NCBI GenBank assembly: GCA_031288955.1
Contig: JAITQJ010000200.1
Location: forward strand, 1 to 11,088
Direction: 5' to 3'
Length of the DNA: 11,088 bases
Source: Planctomycetaceae bacterium
GTDB taxonomy: Bacteria; Planctomycetota; Planctomycetia; Pirellulales; Thermoguttaceae
A program made the translations under genes and the position numbers. The notes beneath the pieces are model-generated. The model saw only the letters and a list, made by a program, of their open reading frames with translations, was not told the DNA's origin and searched no databases. This document shows, one piece after another, positions 7,259-11,088 of the stretch (positions are counted from its first letter, which is position 1; every line of letters starts with the position of its first letter).

Positions 7259-7318
7259 ATTATACCGTATTTTCGGAGAACAAAAGAGACTGTGCAGAGC
7301 AGTAAAATTTCTGACGAA

Positions 7319-7440
7319 TTAACCACGGAGGCACGGAGAATTGATAGTTAAAACGGGATACCAAACGGTTGCCATTTCTGTTTTCTTCATCATTTTCAAT
7401 TCTCAATTATTATTATTATTATAAGTGCCTCTGTGGTGAA
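7319..7440. repeat. Long interrupted inverted repeat (REP-like) upstream of ftsK
   Basis: Two nested pairs of inverted arms lie in the 185-bp queD-ftsK gap. The outer arms 7319-7334 and 7425-7440 match at 14 of 16 positions; their core is CCACGGAGGCAC against GTGCCTCTGTGG. The inner arms GAGAATTGA (7336-7344) and TCAATTCTC (7396-7404) match perfectly. The left arm also contains CACGGAG twice in tandem. Folding would give a two-part stem, with the ATT-rich tract 7405-7424 bulged and a loop of about 51 bases. From memory, ACCACGGAGGCACGGAG-type words recur in intergenic DNA of many environmental bacteria, which suggests a dispersed repeat. The right arm ends three bases before the ftsK ATG. Confidence 0.6.
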
Positions 7441-7443
7441 AAA

Positions 7444-9723
7444 ATGAAACTCATTGGTTTGATTTATATTGCTGTTGCTTTGTTTTTTACAGTGTCGCTT
7501 GCCGGCTACAGCGGTGCAGACCCTCCCGAATTTTTTGGTTATACTCAAAATAACGCCGTTCAGAATTATTGCGGTTTGCCCGGTGCTGTTGCCGCCGCCG
7601 TACTGCTCAACGCTTTCGGTTATGCCGCTTATATCCTCGCTGCAATGTGCGCCGCTGCCGGTGTCCAAATTCTTTGCCGACAGGCTGGCAGCAATCTGTT
7701 TCACGAACCCATTCTGAAAACTGCCGGACTGCTTTTTATTGCCGCCGGAGTTGCCGGAATCGTTTCGCTTTTGCCGCCGGATATTGCCGTCGTGCCGTGT
7801 CCGGTTATCGGTACCGGCGGATACAGCGGTACCGTTTTAACCGCGCTGCTCGTGCCGTACGTTCAAGTTGCCGGTACAGCGGTATTTCTCGCCAGTTTCG
7901 TTTTAACCGGTACCCTATTATATTGCGGCGATGCACTCCTCGACTGGTTCTATTACCAACCGGTGAGGCTGAATACACAAAAATTGCTGCAAATGCCGAT
8001 ACAGCAAGCCGTTGCCGGTAAAACGCCGGATTGGACTGTCGGCGAAATTGTTCCGCCGGAAAAGATTCGCAAGCCGAAACTATTCACGTTCGGCAAGCCG
8101 CAGCCAGAAAAGGGGACTACCGAAACCGAAGCGGTCATCATTCACGCTGAATATCAGTTGCCGAAACGGGATTTGCTTATGCCGTCCGAACCAGCGGGTG
8201 ATGATTCGTCGATTGATACGGTACACGAACACGCCGTTCAACTGAAAAAGAAATTGGCGGAGTTCAAGATTCAGGCGGAAGTCGTTGATGTTCAAAGCGG
8301 TCCTGTGATTTCGCAATTTGAAGTGAAACTGGCACCCGGTACACGTGTACGGAAGATTCAGCAACTCGAAGACGACCTTGCGGTTGCGTTCCGTGCGGAA
8401 AATGTCCGTATCGTTGCTCCGATACCCGGTAAAAATACCGTCGGCGTTGAGTTACCGAACGAACACCGGCAAACCGTCCGCTTGCGTGATGTCATTGATT
8501 TGTGTCCCGAAGCCGCTGAAAAGTTTGCACTGCCGATTTATCTGGGCAAAGATGTTTCGGGACAGCCGATGACCGCCGATTTAGCAAAGATGCCGCATCT
8601 GTTGATTGCCGGACGCACGGGAACAGGTAAAAGCGTGTGTCTTAACTCGATTATCGTATCGCTATTGATGACACGCAGTCCTGAACAGGTTCGGCTGCTG
8701 ATGATAGACCCGAAAATGGTCGAAATGAGTGCTTATAAAAAGATACCGCATCTGATGCATCCGGTTATTACGGATATGAAAAAAGCCGAGGCGGTTCTTG
8801 CCTGGACGGTAATGAAGATGGAAGAGCGTTATCAACTGCTGGCAAGTGCGGGAGTGAAACAGTTATGCGAATATAATCAGTTGAGTGAAGACGATTTGCG
8901 GCGGCGTATGGATATGATTGATATTCCCGACGAGCAATGGGCGGAAGTGCCGAAAAGTATGCCGTACATTGTCGTGATTGCCGATGAAATGGCAGACCTG
9001 ATGATGACGGCGGCGAAAGATGTTGAATCGCATATTATTCGTTTGGCGCAAAAGAGCCGGGCGGTTGGAATTCATTTAGTTCTGGCAACGCAAAAGCCGA
9101 CCGTTGACGTTATTACGGGGTTGATAAAGTCGAATTTACCGGCACGGATAGCGTTCGGCGTGGCAAGCGGTATGGACTCGAAAGTTGTTTTAGACCGGAC
9201 GGGGGCGGAGCGGCTTCTCGGTAACGGCGATATGCTTTTTATGCAGCCCGGCACAAGTAATGTGGTGCGCGGACAGGGTACGTATGTCAGCGATAAGGAG
9301 ATAGATTCTGTCAACGCAACGATAGCGGTCAGCGAGCCGGATTTTGTCGAGGAACTGCTCGACATTGACAAGGAACCAGCACCGGCGGCAGAGGATTCAG
9401 ATGACGACGGCAGCGAAAAAGTTTCGCGGGACGATTTGTATTACGAGGCGGTGGAGCACGTGATTCAGCAGGGGCGTGGTTCAGTATCGTTGTTGCAGCG
9501 GCGGTTCAGTATCGGTTATGGACGTGCGTCCCGAATGATTGATTTTATGGCGGAGGACGGTGTCGTCGGCGTGTATCGGGGGTCAAAGCCGCGTGAGGTA
9601 TTATTGACATTATCGGAATGGCGGCGCAAGCGGAGTTCGACTCGTCCGCCGTCAAGTGTCCGTCCCGCCGTTCACTCCGCAGCGTATGATTATGCCGAAG
9701 AAGATGAATTCGTGGCGATGTAA
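7444..9723 (+). CDS. ftsK: DNA translocase FtsK/SpoIIIE
   Basis: FtsK is a membrane-anchored hexameric ATPase at the division septum that pumps chromosome ends into daughter cells. The 759-residue protein starts at ATG 7444. Four hydrophobic segments (about residues 3-22, 47-76, 91-112 and 128-160) anchor it. A short linker leads to the motor: the alpha part starts near SSIDTVHEHAVQLKKKL. The Walker A motif is GRTGTGKS (390-397) and the Walker B region is VVIADEMADLMM with D514 and E515. Conserved LATQKPTVDVITGLIKSNLP and RLLGNGDML follow. A winged-helix gamma domain close to the C-terminus (LYYEAVEHVIQQGRGS through GSKPREVLL) recognises orienting DNA sequences. Size and short linker are SpoIIIE-like. 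Longer N-termini from TTG 7369 run through repeat DNA and are rejected. No clear Shine-Dalgarno is present; GGTG at 7435-7438 is the closest. Confidence 0.95.
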   Translation: MKLIGLIYIAVALFFTVSLAGYSGADPPEFFGYTQNNAVQNYCGLPGAVAAAVLLNAFGYAAYILAAMCAAAGVQILCRQAGSNLFHEPILKTAGLLFIAAGVAGIVSLLPPDIAVVPCPVIGTGGYSGTVLTALLVPYVQVAGTAVFLASFVLTGTLLYCGDALLDWFYYQPVRLNTQKLLQMPIQQAVAGKTPDWTVGEIVPPEKIRKPKLFTFGKPQPEKGTTETEAVIIHAEYQLPKRDLLMPSEPAGDDSSIDTVHEHAVQLKKKLAEFKIQAEVVDVQSGPVISQFEVKLAPGTRVRKIQQLEDDLAVAFRAENVRIVAPIPGKNTVGVELPNEHRQTVRLRDVIDLCPEAAEKFALPIYLGKDVSGQPMTADLAKMPHLLIAGRTGTGKSVCLNSIIVSLLMTRSPEQVRLLMIDPKMVEMSAYKKIPHLMHPVITDMKKAEAVLAWTVMKMEERYQLLASAGVKQLCEYNQLSEDDLRRRMDMIDIPDEQWAEVPKSMPYIVVIADEMADLMMTAAKDVESHIIRLAQKSRAVGIHLVLATQKPTVDVITGLIKSNLPARIAFGVASGMDSKVVLDRTGAERLLGNGDMLFMQPGTSNVVRGQGTYVSDKEIDSVNATIAVSEPDFVEELLDIDKEPAPAAEDSDDDGSEKVSRDDLYYEAVEHVIQQGRGSVSLLQRRFSIGYGRASRMIDFMAEDGVVGVYRGSKPREVLLTLSEWRRKRSSTRPPSSVRPAVHSAAYDYAEEDEFVAM

Positions 9724-9730
9724 CGTAGAA

Positions 9731-9982
9731 CTAATCCCGCTTGGCGGCTGCCAAAACGAGTGAACGCATCATTTCGGAAAGATTTTGTTCACCGATATTG
9801 CGGCGCAGCATTTCATATTCGTCATCGCTAAACGATGCCTGAACAAAATTTTTTCCTGCGTGCGGCGCAACGGCTGCCGCGGGGTGCTTTTTGATGTACT
9901 CCGCATTCCGTTCAGCCGTATCCCGATGCAGCAGCCGTTTGAGAAAACGTTCGCTGCGCTGCTCAAAAGGACTCATCGTCAT
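9731..9982 (-). CDS. Small ribbon-helix-helix-like protein (hypothetical)
   Basis: This 83-residue protein has a basic N-terminal half (FLKRLL, EYIKKHP) and a C-terminal half that looks like a ribbon-helix-helix fold. NFVQASFSDDEYEMLRR gives a beta-strand (46-51) and first helix (52-62), and LSEMMRSLVLAAAK (68-81) the second helix. The pattern resembles CopG/Arc-type antitoxins and MobC-like DNA-binding proteins, which bind DNA as dimers through the strand. Its ATG overlaps the stop of the preceding 70-residue gene by four bases (ATGA, 9982-9979), so the two are probably translationally coupled. A second ATG lies at codon 3. It ends six bases from the convergent ftsK stop. DNA binding is inferred from pattern only. 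It may be an antitoxin, a small regulator, or a helical protein of another kind. Confidence 0.6.
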   Translation of the reverse strand: MTMSPFEQRSERFLKRLLHRDTAERNAEYIKKHPAAAVAPHAGKNFVQASFSDDEYEMLRRNIGEQNLSEMMRSLVLAAAKRD

Positions 9983-10191
9983 TCGGTTTTCTCCGCTATT
10001 TGCCAGTTGATATTATGTGTTACCGTTGTGTACTGATTCGATGTAACAAAAAAACGGTAAATCCGGTGTTCATCTACGAGAAAGCCCTGACGATAATACT
10101 CTGATGCCGTGTCTTTGTCCGTTGTATCAAGGACAAAACGATTGTCAATGCTGTCGCTTATCTCGTAAATTATTTCAAAAAATTCCTGCAT
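9979..10191 (-). CDS. Uncharacterised 70-residue protein
   Basis: I do not recognise this family. The protein is short and acidic at its start (MQEFFEIIYEISDSI). It is rich in aromatic residues and seems to alternate strands: RFVLDTTD, then a helix-like DTASEYYRQGF, then EHRIYRFFVTSN and TVTHNINWQI. There is no signal peptide, membrane segment or cysteine. Support for its being real comes from context: it starts 33 bases after the thioredoxin-fold gene on the same strand, and its stop overlaps the start of the ribbon-helix-helix-like gene by four bases. A compact alpha/beta partner of an RHH protein could be a toxin, but no known toxin motif is visible and the RHH gene is downstream, the reverse of the common antitoxin-first order. 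Confidence 0.55.
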   Translation of the reverse strand: MQEFFEIIYEISDSIDNRFVLDTTDKDTASEYYRQGFLVDEHRIYRFFVTSNQYTTVTHNINWQIAEKTE

Positions 10192-10224
10192 ACGTATTCA
10201 TTCTGCGGTATCCGGTCGCAGTTG

Positions 10225-10470
10225 TCAAGCCAGAGGGACGTTTGCGAACAGTTGCTTTAACTCTTCAACACTAGAAGAACTGCCTGATACGGCAGTTTTA
10301 CCGTTGATGAGAAGTGCCGGCGTAAGAAGAATGCCGAGAGTCAGAATTTCGCTTATTTCGCTGACTTTACGGACATCGGCATCAATGCCGAGTTGCTTGA
10401 CGGCTTCGGCAGCATTATCGTACAACTTCCGGCATTTATCGCAGTTGGTACCGAGAACGAGTATCTGCAT
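10225..10470 (-). CDS. Small thioredoxin-fold CxxC redox protein
   Basis: This 81-residue protein is a minimal thioredoxin fold of the redox-active disulfide protein type. It opens with the strand MQILVLGTNC and carries a CDKC active site (Cys10, Cys13) at the head of the first helix. The expected cis-proline lies in LTPALLING, followed by a strand (KTAVSG) and the C-terminal helix SVEELKQLF. Family members have the same length and order and are thought to exchange thiols in the cytoplasm, often beside permease genes; no permease is present here. There is no signal peptide. It starts 60 bases from the divergent protease gene at 10531 and is followed after 33 bases by the 70-residue gene, so it probably heads a three-gene operon. 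Confidence 0.87.
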   Translation of the reverse strand: MQILVLGTNCDKCRKLYDNAAEAVKQLGIDADVRKVSEISEILTLGILLTPALLINGKTAVSGSSSSVEELKQLFANVPLA

Positions 10471-10475
10471 AACTC

Positions 10476-10504
10476 TTGCGAATTGATGGTTGATAATGAA
10501 TAAT
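10476..10504 (+). promoter_or_regulatory. Possible promoter for the protease gene at 10531
   Basis: TTGCGA (10476-10481) and AATAAT (10499-10504) are 17 bases apart. They match the sigma-70 boxes at 4 of 6 and 5 of 6 positions. Transcription would start near 10511, about 20 bases before the ATG. The -10 box falls inside an AT-rich dyad. AT-rich DNA gives chance matches easily, so support is weak. Confidence 0.3.
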
Positions 10505-10531
10505 TATTGATTATTAGTCCGCAATTATCAA
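10490..10531. repeat. AT-rich dyad between the thioredoxin-fold and protease genes
   Basis: A palindrome spans 10493-10514: outer arms ATAAT and ATTAT flank the perfect core AATAATTATT, with one mismatched pair (G/G) between arm and core. A second pair, TTGATAAT (10490-10497) and ATTATCAA (10524-10531), reaches the start codon. The 13-mer at 10493-10505 recurs at 5324-5336, and GTCCGCAATTAT (10517-10528) recurs inverted at 5331-5342. The 60-bp gap serves two divergent genes, so this may be a shared operator or part of a dispersed repeat. Confidence 0.45.
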
Positions 10532-11088
10532 TGAATCCTCTAGTCCCTTGTTTATTACTGTTGCTGTTGTGTTCCGCTGCCGAAGGCGAAGAACGGTTGA
10601 ATGTGATACACAAGGCAATGCAATGTACCGTGTCCGTCTATCCTGCTGATGATAGTGCCGAAGCCGGAGGAGGAAGCGGTGTTGTCATATCTCCCGACGG
10701 TTATGCCGTGACCAACTTTCACGTCGTTCAGCCTTGCGGAATTTCAATGAAATGCGCTATGGCAGACGGCAATCTGTACGATGCCGTGGTCGTCGGTATT
10801 GACCCCGTCGGCGATATTGCATTGATTAAAATGGCACTGCCGAAGACGGAGACTACAGCCTCCGCCGCTTTGCCGTTTGCCGAATTAACCGACAGCGATA
10901 CCGTCCAGGTCGGCGATACGGCAATCGTTATCGGTAATCCGTTTCTGCTGGCAACCGATTTTCAAGGCTGCGTTTCGCAAGGCATTATCAGCGGTGTTCA
11001 CCGCTATCAGCCGCCGTCTGGAACGTTTCTGGAATACACCGATTGCCTGCAAACCGATGCCGCCGTCAATCCGGGAAATTCCGGCGGT
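10531..11088 (+). CDS. Secreted HtrA/Deg-like trypsin-type serine protease (3' partial)
   Basis: The frame is open from ATG 10531 to the window edge, giving 186 visible residues; it begins after an in-frame TAA at 10501. The N-terminus is a short signal peptide (LLLLLL core, residues 8-13, then CSAAEGEE) for export. The protease domain starts near residue 23. The triad is complete: His64 in VTNFHVV, Asp95 in VGDIALIK and Ser184 in NPGNSGG, the last codons in the window. LQTDAAVNPG and SQGIISGVHRYQ are family blocks. A PDZ domain may follow beyond the edge but cannot be seen. It is a clear paralogue of the protease at 1-945, but the sequences differ widely outside the triad blocks. It is divergent from the thioredoxin-fold gene, with a 60-bp shared control region. 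Confidence 0.92.
   Translation, partial: MNPLVPCLLLLLLCSAAEGEERLNVIHKAMQCTVSVYPADDSAEAGGGSGVVISPDGYAVTNFHVVQPCGISMKCAMADGNLYDAVVVGIDPVGDIALIKMALPKTETTASAALPFAELTDSDTVQVGDTAIVIGNPFLLATDFQGCVSQGIISGVHRYQPPSGTFLEYTDCLQTDAAVNPGNSGG

Noticed and set aside
7405..7424. ATT trinucleotide run, considered as a microsatellite phase switch for ftsK
   Set aside because: Only about five units, in the untranslated leader and part of a larger repeat; trinucleotide changes here would not shift any frame.
7369..7443. Upstream TTG start for FtsK adding 25 residues
   Set aside because: The added peptide is encoded by the inverted repeat and ATT tract (a run of tyrosines), while the ATG at 7444 leads directly into the first membrane segment.
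9741..9754. Perfect small hairpin TTGGC-GGCT-GCCAA near the ftsK/RHH convergence, considered as a terminator
   Set aside because: The stem is only five pairs, it lies in the last codons of the minus-strand gene, and no proper T-run follows on either strand.
10531..10590. Possible lipoprotein signal (Cys14) in the right-edge protease
   Set aside because: The residue before the Cys is Leu, not Gly, Ala or Ser, so it is not a lipobox; an ordinary signal peptide fits better.

Overview
The window looks like ordinary chromosomal DNA of a Gram-negative, respiring bacterium, most likely a planctomycete. That placement is my inference. It rests on the futalosine menaquinone gene mqnE, paralogous HtrA/Deg-type serine proteases, an exported right-handed beta-helix protein with a C-terminal DIGCYE ending, weak or absent Shine-Dalgarno sites, and a roughly even GC content. 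I see no tRNA, rRNA, CRISPR array, transposase or prophage gene.

Layout. Positions 1-2920 hold a compact plus-strand cluster: an HtrA/Deg protease cut by the left edge (1-945), tyrA (949-1878) and mqnE (1907-2920). hemE (3081-4205) follows a 160-bp gap that carries the best promoter in the window, with a Fur-box-like dyad inside it. The convergent holB (4293-5306, minus) encodes the DNA polymerase III clamp-loader delta' subunit. Divergent from it is a secreted beta-helix protein (5380-6816), which converges on a queD/PTPS-type gene (6839-7258, minus). A 185-bp gap with a long inverted repeat separates queD from ftsK (7444-9723). A minus-strand group of three small genes follows: a CxxC thioredoxin-fold protein (10470-10225), an unrecognised 70-residue protein (10191-9979) and a ribbon-helix-helix-like protein (9982-9731). 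A second HtrA-type protease with a signal peptide (10531 onward) is cut by the right edge just after its catalytic serine motif. No gene-free stretch exceeds 300 bases. The gap at 4206-4292 between hemE and holB holds nothing I can identify.

How the genes fit together. TyrA draws on the chorismate branch for tyrosine, and MqnE acts in the chorismate-derived futalosine route to menaquinone. HemE makes coproporphyrinogen III for heme. mqnE and hemE therefore both serve the respiratory chain. HolB and FtsK serve replication and chromosome segregation. The two HtrA proteins and the beta-helix protein are extracytoplasmic.

I found no convincing new multi-gene system. The items most worth a second look are the three-gene small-protein operon, a repeat element shared by two divergent intergenic regions, the inverted repeat abutting the ftsK start, and the iron-box-like dyad in the hemE promoter.
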